Shown piece after piece: positions 1 through 5,225 of a stretch of 7,850 nucleotides of DNA (the first letter of the stretch is position 1; each line of letters starts with the position of its first letter). A program made the translations under genes and the position numbers. This DNA is from Pseudomonadota bacterium (GTDB lineage: Bacteria; Desulfobacterota; Syntrophia; Syntrophales; UBA5619). Below the pieces are notes generated by a model. The model saw only the letters and a list, made by a program, of their open reading frames with translations, made no database searches and was not told where the DNA came from. The stretch lies in assembly GCA_018896355.1 (NCBI GenBank), contig JAHIMW010000108.1, forward strand, positions 1 through 7,850, read 5' to 3'.

Positions 1-68
1 CTCGCTCACCTTCCAGACCTCATTAGTGTCTGAATTGCAGTGAAATTCCCGAAATAGTGTTGAAAAAT

Positions 69-350
69 ACACATAATTCTTCTATGATGCTCATCACTGG
101 AGAAACGTCTCTGCCCTGGCTTCAGCGAATCAAGAAGGGATCAGACTCAGGTCTGGTATCCGCCCATTCGGTTGCCGAATTATACGCCATCCTGACGACA
201 TTGCCGATGAAGCCCCGTATCTCGCAAACCCCGGCCAAACAAGACCGTTCTCATCAACATACAGAAGCTCCTGCTCGCGAAGTCATCTCACAATGGCGTT
301 TACCCGGTCATGGAGGCGATTAATGCTGGCCAGCATCCCTTCGAGATGAA
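69..350 (+). pseudogene. PIN-domain (VapC-type) toxin remnant, multiply frameshifted
   Basis: PIN domains are metal-dependent RNases, commonly the toxins of VapBC pairs. Three frames must be joined to recover one here. The first gives FFYDAHHWRNVSA just after an in-frame stop near 69. The second gives LPWLQRIKKG followed by GLVSAHSVAELYAILTTLP and ends in KPRIS, which is the typical PIN stretch with the conserved Glu of AELY. The third, from about 238, gives KTVLINIQKLLLAK and then PVMEAINAG, matching the spacing of the later PIN helices. The N-terminal beta strand with the first catalytic Asp and the C-terminal catalytic Asp region are not found. No antitoxin is recognisable in the short upstream stretch. 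The 88-codon frame at 57-323 is only the longest open piece and is not an intact protein. The PIN assignment rests on remembered family patterns and the gene is judged non-functional. Confidence 0.62.
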
Positions 351-359
351 GATCGATTC

Positions 360-775
360 TCATCCTTCCTCGATGAAGATATGCTTTTCCAGATATTGAC
401 GAACGGCACGAACGAAGGCATCTGCCTGTTCTAAAAGCGGTCCGACCTGGTCCGGTTCAATCTCTTGATATTCCCGATAATCTCCCCTTTGGCGCAGGTC
501 AAAAGCCTTATGGACTGTGCGCCCCATCTGCTCCGGAAAAATTTTCTCGCCGATAAAACGTTTGTTGAAATATGAGAGAACACCGCTATGTTTGGACGAG
601 GCATAAGGCTCATATATCAACAGCCCCAGGATCGAGTAAAACATACCGTAATAGACCCGGTGACGGATCGCAGGCTTTTACCCCCGGCCAGCAGATAGCG
701 CGCTTCGTCCAGGCTTTCCTCCGCTTGGGTGAGACGGTACAGGGATAGGGCTTTTTGCTTTTCCCTATCGGTCAT
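360..775 (-). pseudogene. HEPN-domain protein (partner of MNT), single-base frameshift
   Basis: HEPN proteins of this kind pair with minimal nucleotidyltransferases, usually as the RNase toxin. The start ATG (773-775) overlaps the MNT stop in an ATGA arrangement, so the two were translationally coupled. Reading begins MTDREKQKALSLYRLTQAEE and continues to AGGKSLRSV, then runs out of frame. Adding one base at about 660-661 (GTCACCGG to GTCAACCGG on the coding strand) restores SVNRVYYGMFYSILGLL and a 138-residue protein, the usual family length. The second half contains SKHSGVLSYFNKRF and KAFDLRQRGDY, typical of this HEPN family. A candidate RNase motif is R126-x5-H132 (RQYLEKH) in the last helix. 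An internal ATG at 642-644 could give only a 94-residue C-terminal piece. Whether the lost base is real or an assembly error cannot be told from the sequence; if real, the toxin is inactivated. Confidence 0.8.
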
Positions 776-1101
776 AGAGACACTCCCTCCCGTTTGGACA
801 CTTTGTAAATTGGGGACTCCGATAAAGGACCTTCCTCAATTTCTTTTTTCCCGAAGATGACGGCAGAGATAAATGCATCATGGGCGAGGTTGATCTCAAA
901 GATGATATCATCAATCTCGGAAGCGATGGACGAGTCGTATTCTGCCAGTTCAATCATGACATCGATATCTGAATCCGGCATATCCAGACCCTTGATTTTT
1001 GAACCAAAGACACGGAAATCGAGAACGTCATACTTCTGCAAAAGGGCATCTTTTAGGCTTTTCAGGGCAAGCGCCTCATTATCTTTTAATTTCAGGGCCA
1101 T
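772..1101 (-). CDS. Minimal nucleotidyltransferase (MNT), antitoxin-type partner of HEPN
   Basis: This 109-residue protein belongs to the polymerase-beta-like minimal nucleotidyltransferases. Its core motif is complete: G33-S34 followed by ten residues and then D45-I-D47, the GSx10DxD signature that binds Mg-NTP. The context FRVFGSKIKGLDMPDSDIDV is typical. The frame is intact and of normal length. In studied MNT-HEPN pairs the MNT adds AMP groups to the HEPN toxin and neutralises it; whether that applies here is inference. A good ribosome binding site (GAGAGG) lies 8 bases before the ATG. The gene overlaps the downstream HEPN gene by four bases and appears to be driven by a promoter at 1137-1165. 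It is the only undamaged member of the toxin-antitoxin remnants in this corner of the window. Confidence 0.88.
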   Translation of the reverse strand: MALKLKDNEALALKSLKDALLQKYDVLDFRVFGSKIKGLDMPDSDIDVMIELAEYDSSIASEIDDIIFEINLAHDAFISAVIFGKKEIEEGPLSESPIYKVSKREGVSL

Positions 1102-1174
1102 AACGATAACCTCTCTTAAACCGTTGCAATGCGCAGATGGTAACGGAAAGCGCTACTTTTTGCAAACGATAACC
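1102..1174. repeat. 10-bp direct repeat flanking the MNT promoter
   Basis: AACGATAACC occurs at 1102-1111, immediately before the MNT start codon, and again at 1165-1174, just upstream of the proposed -35 box. The two copies bracket the MNT-HEPN promoter. Toxin-antitoxin operons are often self-repressed through paired sites, so these are candidate operator half-sites; that role is inference. Confidence 0.4.
1137..1165 (-). promoter_or_regulatory. Candidate sigma-70 promoter of the MNT-HEPN operon
   Basis: On the minus strand TTGCAA (plus 1160-1165) is followed after 17 bases by TACCAT (plus 1137-1142). Both hexamers match consensus at four or more positions and the spacing is ideal. The predicted start is near 1130, leaving a leader of about 30 bases with the GAGAGG ribosome binding site. 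Confidence 0.4.
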
Positions 1175-1197
1175 GGGTAACAAAAAAGAAGACCCTC

Positions 1198-1226
1198 TTG
1201 ACATTTTCCGGCATAACCCGTAATTT
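1198..1226 (+). promoter_or_regulatory. Strong promoter-like sequence with no gene behind it
   Basis: TTGACA (1198-1203), a 17-base spacer and TAATTT (1221-1226) make a near-consensus sigma-70 promoter pointing right. No frame begins downstream on this strand; transcription would cross the repeat region and run antisense into the Rho-N-like gene. It may be a leftover from a lost gene, a source of antisense RNA, or chance in AT-rich DNA. Confidence 0.35.
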
Positions 1227-1272
1227 TTTATCCACCATAGGTGCCGCTTTGTCAACAATAGTCAAGACAGGT

Positions 1273-1347
1273 CTTAATTTGACACTGTCTGTCAGGGGAA
1301 ATACAGGTCCGGACAGTTAAAAGTGACGAGACTTAATTTGACAGTGT
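1273..1347. repeat. Pair of 16-bp near-identical direct repeats
   Basis: CTTAATTTGACACTGT at 1273-1288 and CTTAATTTGACAGTGT at 1332-1347 differ at one base and lie 59 bp apart. The intervening segment holds further GTC/CAGG-rich short repeats. Repeated ends with this spacing occur at the termini of some insertion sequences (for example IS21-like elements), but no transposase is present. The rest of 1175-1393 holds no gene that can be supported. Confidence 0.5.
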
Positions 1348-1393
1348 TTGTAAAGTCAAATGTTGTTCAGGACATTTCAGCCGATTCCGAAGT

Positions 1394-1753
1394 TCAGGCC
1401 GCGGCAACGCGTCTTGATTTTTTCTTCAACTGACTGATCTGATGCCGCAGCATGGCGGCTTTCTTGTTTTCATTTGATTCCAGAGCCTGCCCTCTCAAGA
1501 CTTTCAGTTCGCGGATTCTGGCTTTGAGATCCGGTTTGGTCATTTTGATCTTGACTGCATGTTTCTTTTTCTTGACGGGTGTTTCGTCCACGATGCCCCG
1601 GGCTTCTTTGATGAAGGCAACGAGTTCCTCCTTCTTCATGTCATGGATCGCTCTTTCGTGGGGAATCTCCGCGGCGATCACCCGCAATTCCTTGACGGTC
1701 AACTTTTTCAGATTTTTTTCATCGTGGTCTTTATTACGGGTTTCTTCTGACAT
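1394..1753 (-). CDS. Small Rho-N/SAP-like lysine-rich protein
   Basis: This is a 119-residue protein with an N-terminal helical module (about residues 15-52, LKKLTVKELRVIAAEIP followed by MKKEELVAFIKEARG). It resembles the N-terminal domain of transcription terminator Rho and SAP-like nucleic-acid-binding folds. A basic linker (VKKKKHAVKIK) follows. The C-terminal half (about 73-117) is a predicted charged helix or coiled coil of the form LKARIRELK...MLRHQISQLKKKSRR. No catalytic motif is visible; nucleic-acid binding is inferred from the fold and charge. Small proteins with this layout are common in Desulfobacterota genomes, where they are sometimes mislabelled as Rho itself. A near-perfect ribosome binding site (AAGGAGGT) sits about 9 bases before the ATG. 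The gene is divergent from the HD-GYP gene with under 45 bp between starts, so the two upstream regions overlap. Confidence 0.75.
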   Translation of the reverse strand: MSEETRNKDHDEKNLKKLTVKELRVIAAEIPHERAIHDMKKEELVAFIKEARGIVDETPVKKKKHAVKIKMTKPDLKARIRELKVLRGQALESNENKKAAMLRHQISQLKKKSRRVAAA

Positions 1754-1794
1754 CGCGCATAGACCTCCTTATTTTTTATATTTGGGGAATCAAC

Positions 1795-2421
1795 TTGCAA
1801 TGCATAAATAAAATGAGCGGTCTTTTTATACCACAATCCGTTTTACGGTTCAACTCTGAGAAAATAGTGTTATCATTTTCCCCCTTGCTGTCGTTGTCTA
1901 TCGCCTCATCATATCGCCAGAGAGTGGCCGGCGATCTTGCAAGGGCGATTGCCACCGAAATGGGAATTTCGGCGGACGGGACGGACTTCATCCGTATCGC
2001 CTGCACCATTCATGATATCGGCAAGATCTCTGTTCCGGCGGAGATCTTAAGCAAACCGACAAAACTGACCGATATAGAGTTCAGTCTGATCAAGGCACAC
2101 GCACAAACCGGTTATGACATTTTGAAAAATATAGAATTCCCCTGGCCGGTGGCAGATGTCATCCTTCAGCACCACGAACGGATGGACGGCTCCGGCTATC
2201 CACAAGGGATAAAAGGGGACGATCTTCTTCTGGAGTCACGGATTTTGGCTGTGGCCGATGTGGTGGAATCCATGGCTTCCCATCGACCCTATCGACCTGC
2301 TTTAGGGATCGGTGCCGCATTGGAAGAAATTACAAAAAATAGGGGCGCCCTCTATGACCCGAAGGTTGTCGATATCTGTCTACAGCTTTTCAATGAAAAG
2401 GGCTATAAAATGGTCGATTGA
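1795..2421 (+). CDS. HD-GYP domain protein, N-terminally truncated, probably degenerate
   Basis: HD-GYP domains hydrolyse cyclic di-GMP. Most of the signature is present: H73-D74 in HDIGK, H102 in AHAQTG, the pair H126-H127, RMDGSGYP at 129-136 and D155 in AVADVV. The C-terminus (YDPKVVDICLQLF...) ends where the family normally ends. The N-terminus is not normal. Residues 1-36 show no sensor or receiver domain, and SIASSYRQRV aligns with the usual PYTAGHQRRV, so the conserved His is Tyr40 (CAT to TAT) and the acidic residue before it is gone. The start is uncertain: ATG 1795 and ATG 1813 both lack a clear ribosome binding site and lie in the divergent gene's promoter region. The likely reading is the tail of a larger regulator whose front was deleted. 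If made, its metal site would be impaired. Confidence 0.8.
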   Translation: MQCINKMSGLFIPQSVLRFNSEKIVLSFSPLLSLSIASSYRQRVAGDLARAIATEMGISADGTDFIRIACTIHDIGKISVPAEILSKPTKLTDIEFSLIKAHAQTGYDILKNIEFPWPVADVILQHHERMDGSGYPQGIKGDDLLLESRILAVADVVESMASHRPYRPALGIGAALEEITKNRGALYDPKVVDICLQLFNEKGYKMVD

Positions 2422-2582
2422 CAATTATTCGAGGAGCGCGTGGATTTGCCGATTTTGGTAAAAAAATCATTAAGGATATTGTCAACGACCCCGATAAAGT
2501 CAGAAAAATCCTGACTGGCCGATTATTGGACGATTTTAATAAGGTGTTTCCAGGAGGGGGGATCAAGCAGACAGAAGGTTAA
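2418..2582 (+). CDS. Possible 54-residue protein or C-terminal fragment, unknown
   Basis: A frame opening at TTG 2418, overlapping the HD-GYP stop, reads TIIRGARGFADFGKKIIKDI, then VNDPDKVRKILTGRLLDDFNKVF and ends PGGGIKQTEG. The composition is protein-like: amphipathic, with charged and hydrophobic residues alternating as in helices and no low-complexity stretch. No family is recognised. No convincing ribosome binding site precedes the TTG, so it is either translated by coupling to the HD-GYP gene or is the surviving tail of a gene whose front was lost. A stop at 2406 prevents extension upstream. Confidence 0.35.
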   Translation: MTIIRGARGFADFGKKIIKDIVNDPDKVRKILTGRLLDDFNKVFPGGGIKQTEG

Positions 2583-2613
2583 AGGAATTTTATCGATAAA
2601 AACCAATAATTAT

Positions 2614-2622
2614 TGATATAAT
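2614..2622 (+). promoter_or_regulatory. Extended -10 promoter element
   Basis: TGATATAAT is a perfect extended -10 box (TGnTATAAT) pointing right; no good -35 hexamer lies upstream. Transcription would start near 2629. The first ATG, at 2639, opens a 21-codon frame (MAIEELMEEIIRMEAKNTLLR, ending in TAG at 2702-2704) with no ribosome binding site. That frame looks like the beginning of a lost gene, but too little remains to name it. Confidence 0.35.
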
Positions 2623-2718
2623 ATCTCCCCGTCGGCTTATGGCTATCGAGGAACTGATGGAAGAGATCATCCGGATGGAAGCGAAGAATACATTGCTGCG
2701 ATAGCCGAAATATGGAAA

Positions 2719-3096
2719 TTAATCGCCTTTTTCATCCTGAGCATCCACAGACCTCTCGGTAGTTTTCCTGAGGCGGAAGGCTACCATTTTGAGAATTTTC
2801 TGGAAGTCGGCAGAGAGCTTGTTGAATTCAGCGTCAAAGACGCTCCGGTCAATGATGCCAACCACTGTCGTCCCTTTGGCAGTAGCAGTTGCGGACCGGG
2901 GCGCCTTGTCGATATAGGCCATCTCGCCAAATATGTTAGTCTCCTTCAGGGTCTCGAAGACTATCCTCTGACCGTCCACATTTTTGGAGATTTCGACTTC
3001 GCCCTCTTCCACGACATAGATCCAGTCACCATTGGACCCCTCTTTGAAAATGATTTGCCCATCCCGGAACGTCTCATATGATGCAATCTGAAACAT
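2719..3096 (-). CDS. Single-domain cyclic-nucleotide-binding (CAP_ED) protein
   Basis: The 125-residue protein is one cNMP-binding domain of the CRP/PKA regulatory type with nothing else attached. The opening strands (YETFRDGQIIFKEGSNGDWIYVV, residues 7-29) and EEGEVEISK form the beta roll. The phosphate-binding cassette is FGEMA at 56-60, followed by R67-S68 in KAPRSAT, which normally contacts the cyclic phosphate. The final helix (FQKILKMVAFRLRKTTE) resembles the C-helix that relays ligand binding. There is no DNA-binding helix-turn-helix, so it is not a CRP-type regulator itself and probably acts on a partner protein; that partner is unknown. GGAGGA lies 5 bases before the ATG, and TGATAGAAT (extended -10) lies about 45 bases upstream on the same strand. 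It is divergent from the PAP2 operon. Confidence 0.88.
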   Translation of the reverse strand: MFQIASYETFRDGQIIFKEGSNGDWIYVVEEGEVEISKNVDGQRIVFETLKETNIFGEMAYIDKAPRSATATAKGTTVVGIIDRSVFDAEFNKLSADFQKILKMVAFRLRKTTERSVDAQDEKGD

Positions 3097-3131
3097 TTTG
3101 TTCCTCCATATCGCTCATCTTGTATGTATGA

Positions 3132-3140
3132 TTCTATCAC
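3132..3140 (-). promoter_or_regulatory. Extended -10 element for the cNMP-binding gene
   Basis: TGATAGAAT on the minus strand matches the extended -10 pattern TGnTATAAT with one mismatch. It lies about 35-45 bases before the ATG at 3094-3096, leaving room for a short leader with the GGAGGA site. The upstream -35 region is poor. Confidence 0.35.
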
Positions 3141-3345
3141 ATTTTATGGGATAAAGGATCTCTTTTTATTTTTAAAATAAGGACATGGTCGTTACATGTC
3201 AAGAGATAGTAAGCCAAAATGATGATTATTACCCCCCCCTGCCCCCCAAAAAAGCATCAACTCTGGCTTGCTAAGCCTCATTGAGAAAGACAGTCGATAC
3301 TGAATACCATCTGGGCTATTCGTTGCCTATTGGTCTGAATCTCTC

Positions 3346-3375
3346 TTGACATGTCATTGACCGTGCCCGTATACA
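3346..3375 (+). promoter_or_regulatory. Promoter for the PAP2-kinase operon
   Basis: A perfect -35 box TTGACA (3346-3351) is followed after 18 bases by TATACA (3370-3375). Transcription would begin near 3382, about 65 bases before the PAP2 start. The rest of 3097-3448 is non-coding divergent spacer. It includes a C8-TG-C6-A6 tract (about 3232-3250) and nothing else that can be supported. Confidence 0.5.
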
Positions 3376-3448
3376 CATATCCATAAGCATCGTCTTCATC
3401 CCAATAAGTGTGAGTATCGGTTTTGCGCACTGCAAGACGAAGGAAGAT

Positions 3449-4300
3449 ATGTATGAAATGATAACAAGGCCTTTCCCGAAACGGGCGTCCGTGCTGCTGA
3501 GAGTTCTTGCGGCATTTATTGCCTTGCTCCCGATCACCCAGGCTTTTGCCGGAGAAAAATTTTTCAGCAGCGCATCGACCACCCGGGAAGAGGCCTTATA
3601 CCTCCGCGATGAGGCATCCGACGTGCTTCGCACACCAGCCGATACGGAGCACGATGGACTTTTCGGCGCGGTTATGGTTGCAGGCGCGGCCGGCCTGGCT
3701 TACATTTTCGATGAAAACATACGGAAACCCGTCCGGGAACATGGAAATCAGACCCTGGACAAGATCGCAAACGTCGGAAGCTCCATTGGAAACCCGCTGG
3801 TCCATATCGGCATGGCCGGCATGATCTACGGCGGGGGCGTCCTGGCCGGTTCAGAAAAATGGCAGGAGACCGGCAAGATGCTGGGCGAGGCGGTTCTTCT
3901 GGCGGATGCGGCAACCCTTGTCCTGAAAGAATCGATTGGCAGAGGCCGTCCCTATGTCAATGGCGACAAGGGAAGATTCAAACCACTTCAATTCGATTCC
4001 GACTACGATTCCCTGCCATCCATGCACACGGCAAGTTCCTTTGCTGTAGCTTCCGTCATGTCCGGTGCGTCGGAAGGTCTATGGGCAAAGGCGGCTTACT
4101 ATTCGGCCGCAACTTTTGTAGGACTGTCCCGGATGGTTGACGACCAGCATTGGGCAAGCGATGTGATCCTGGGCGCCGCAATCGGTGAACTCTGCGGCAG
4201 AATCGTCGCCAGACATCACGCCAACGGTAAGCGAAAATTTGTCCTGGCGCCGATCATTTCGGGCAATTCGGCGTTTCTGGGACTCTCAGCGGCGTGGTGA
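3449..4300 (+). CDS. Exported PAP2-family (type 2 phosphatidic acid) phosphatase
   Basis: PAP2 enzymes remove phosphate from lipid phosphates or pyrophosphates, usually at the outer face of the inner membrane. All three signature motifs are intact (numbering from ATG 3449): K160-x6-R167-P168 in KESIGRGRP, P190-S-M-H193 in SLPSMHTASS, and S227-R228-x5-H234-x3-D238 in SRMVDDQHWASD. The two His and the Asp form the catalytic centre. The N-terminus is a clear signal peptide: basic TRPFPKR, hydrophobic LLRVLAAFIALLPI, and cleavage predicted after AFA34. Several hydrophobic segments follow. The start is chosen between ATG 3449 and ATG 3458, both near AAGGAAG; GTG 3410 would add residues ahead of the signal peptide. 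A lipid-kinase-like gene follows 12 bases downstream, suggesting that the phosphatase and kinase act on related polyprenyl or diacylglycerol lipids. The substrate is not readable from sequence. Confidence 0.9.
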   Translation: MYEMITRPFPKRASVLLRVLAAFIALLPITQAFAGEKFFSSASTTREEALYLRDEASDVLRTPADTEHDGLFGAVMVAGAAGLAYIFDENIRKPVREHGNQTLDKIANVGSSIGNPLVHIGMAGMIYGGGVLAGSEKWQETGKMLGEAVLLADAATLVLKESIGRGRPYVNGDKGRFKPLQFDSDYDSLPSMHTASSFAVASVMSGASEGLWAKAAYYSAATFVGLSRMVDDQHWASDVILGAAIGELCGRIVARHHANGKRKFVLAPIISGNSAFLGLSAAW

Positions 4301-4312
4301 GTCGGAGAAAAA

Positions 4313-5062
4313 ATGGACCCGATTGCGGAAAAAACACTCTCCTTCTTCATCAGCAATTCCCCGTCCTGGGACGTCATTCGGGTCGGCGCTCCTGTCGGAA
4401 TTCTGTGGTCCTACCTATGCCTCCGCTTTGCGGGATACCTGAAACTCGGCAAAGGATGGAGGACCGGCTATACCCGCAAAGTATTCCACTTCCTGATCTT
4501 CACATCCGTCGTGATCATCCAGTTTCTCTGGGGCACACCCGTGGTCTGCCTGTTCGGCGGCATGTGCTCGCTGGTGATTTTCTTCGCGATTTGGAAGGGG
4601 GAGGGAAACATTCTGTACGAGGCGATGGCCAGAGAGAAAGATGAGCCGCACCGGACATACTATATCATCGTCCCCTATGTTGCGACGCTGATTGGCGGCC
4701 TTGCCGTCAACATTCTTTTCGGCGAGATGGCGGTCGTCGGTTATCTGGTCACCGGAGTCGGGGACGCCGTCGGCGAGCCGGTCGGCGTCCGATTCGGCAA
4801 ACACGCCTACAGGGTGCCGTCTCTTGCTTCCGTCAAATCGGTCCGCAGTTGGGAGGGCTCGCTGGCGGTCTTCGCGATGTCGGTTGCCGCCATCGCCGCG
4901 GCAATCGCGATCCTCCCGGGCTTGAACTTCACCGGCAGCTCTTTTGTACTGATCCCGTTGATCGGGCTTGCATCTGCGGGTGTCGAAGCCGTATCTCCGC
5001 ACGGATGGGATAATGCAACCATGCAGATCATCCCCTCATTTCTGGCATGGCTGGTACTATAG
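4313..5062 (+). CDS. Membrane CTP-dependent lipid kinase-like protein (dolichol/phytol kinase family)
   Basis: The 249-residue protein has about seven hydrophobic segments and the signature of the CTP-transferase family that includes dolichol kinase (SEC59), phytol kinase (VTE5), yeast DGK1 and CDP-diacylglycerol synthase. Visible motifs are R55-K56-x2-H59 (RKVFHF), G150-D151-AVGEPVG, G162-K163, K175-S-VRSW-E181-GSLA and SPHGWDN (228-234). The GD..(G)..G..K..EGS..DN order favours the polyprenol/phytol/diacylglycerol kinase branch over CdsA. The expected reaction is phosphate transfer from CTP to a lipid alcohol in the membrane. It is co-transcribed with PAP2: GGAG at 4304-4307 lies just before the ATG and the gap is 12 bases. 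Kinase and phosphatase could together salvage or recycle a polyprenyl or isoprenoid alcohol. The pairing is seen; the substrate is inference. Annotation as phosphatidate cytidylyltransferase would also be defensible. Confidence 0.8.
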   Translation: MDPIAEKTLSFFISNSPSWDVIRVGAPVGILWSYLCLRFAGYLKLGKGWRTGYTRKVFHFLIFTSVVIIQFLWGTPVVCLFGGMCSLVIFFAIWKGEGNILYEAMAREKDEPHRTYYIIVPYVATLIGGLAVNILFGEMAVVGYLVTGVGDAVGEPVGVRFGKHAYRVPSLASVKSVRSWEGSLAVFAMSVAAIAAAIAILPGLNFTGSSFVLIPLIGLASAGVEAVSPHGWDNATMQIIPSFLAWLVL

Positions 5063-5098
5063 CGGGGGCATCGAATTGATTGCGTCCTGAAAAATTGC

Positions 5099-5125
5099 TT
5101 GACTTTCCATCCGCCATGCCATAAG
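5099..5125 (+). promoter_or_regulatory. Candidate promoter of the metK leader
   Basis: TTGACT (5099-5104, five of six consensus) is followed after 15 bases by CATAAG (5120-5125), or after 17 bases by the poorer TAAGGG. The predicted start near 5130-5135 would place the first transcribed bases right at the 5' arm of the proposed riboswitch P1 stem, as expected for a compact aptamer. Confidence 0.4.
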
Positions 5126-5135
5126 GGATCGCACA

Positions 5136-5186
5136 AGCGGGAATTTAGGTCAATTGCTCCGCTATACAAATGTGCTAAAATGCCGG
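5136..5186 (+). promoter_or_regulatory. SAM-II-like riboswitch aptamer upstream of metK
   Basis: A compact H-type pseudoknot can be drawn here. P1 pairs AGCGGG (5136-5141) with TCCGCT (5158-5163). Within the loop, AUUUA (5143-5147), GGU (5148-5150) and UUGC (5154-5157) appear. The 3' tail ACAAAUGU (5166-5173) leads into GCUAAA (5174-5179). UUGC pairs through GC with the GC of GCUAAA, and GGU pairs with GCC (5182-5184). Known SAM-II (SAM-alpha) aptamers share this order: P1, AUUU(R), a 2-3 base P2a arm, UUGC, P1', an A-rich linker, GCUAAA, and P2a'. The P2a pair is usually CC/GG and here is GG/CC, which looks compensatory. Deviations are one extra or altered base before AUUU and an unusual linker. 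The gene behind it makes SAM, as expected for feedback. Identification is by eye; no covariance model was run. Confidence 0.62.
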
Positions 5187-5199
5187 AGAAAGATTCAGG

Positions 5200-5225
5200 A
5201 CCCGCGCTTTGGCGCGGGTTTTTTT
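5200..5225 (+). terminator. Intrinsic terminator in the metK leader
   Basis: CCCGCGC (5201-5207), loop TTTG and GCGCGGG (5212-5218) form a perfect stem that an A-T pair (5200/5219) can extend, followed directly by seven T. It lies only 22 bases before the metK ATG and after the SAM-II-like motif. The 5' arm CCCGC (5201-5205) is also fully complementary to GCGGG of P1 (5137-5141), and GACC (5199-5202) to GGUC (5148-5151). This allows an antiterminator when the aptamer is open. It could also simply end the upstream kinase operon. Confidence 0.9.

Noticed and set aside
57..323. 88-residue frame as an intact gene
   Set aside because: Only the central part resembles PIN; the neighbouring PIN blocks lie in other frames, so it is a fragment.
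1452..1811. 119-residue plus-strand frame
   Set aside because: Mirror of the Rho-N-like gene, which has a strong ribosome binding site; the plus frame is Phe/Ser-rich as expected for antisense of Lys/Glu codons.
3265..3277. GGCTT-GCT-AAGCC hairpin as a terminator
   Set aside because: Only five base pairs, a three-base loop and no adjacent T-run on either strand; no gene ends there.
3410..3448. GTG 3410 as PAP2 start
   Set aside because: No ribosome binding site, and it would put a non-hydrophobic stretch before a normal signal peptide.
4415..5002. Long minus-strand frame over the kinase gene
   Set aside because: Arg/Asp-rich composition typical of an antisense shadow of GC-rich coding DNA; the plus-strand protein has clear family motifs.
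5176..5181. TAAAAT as a -10 box with TTGCTC (5154-5159) as -35 for metK
   Set aside because: It is usable as a promoter, but it lies inside the conserved GCUAAAA of the proposed aptamer and a transcript starting there would run almost at once into the terminator. It remains the main alternative to the riboswitch reading.
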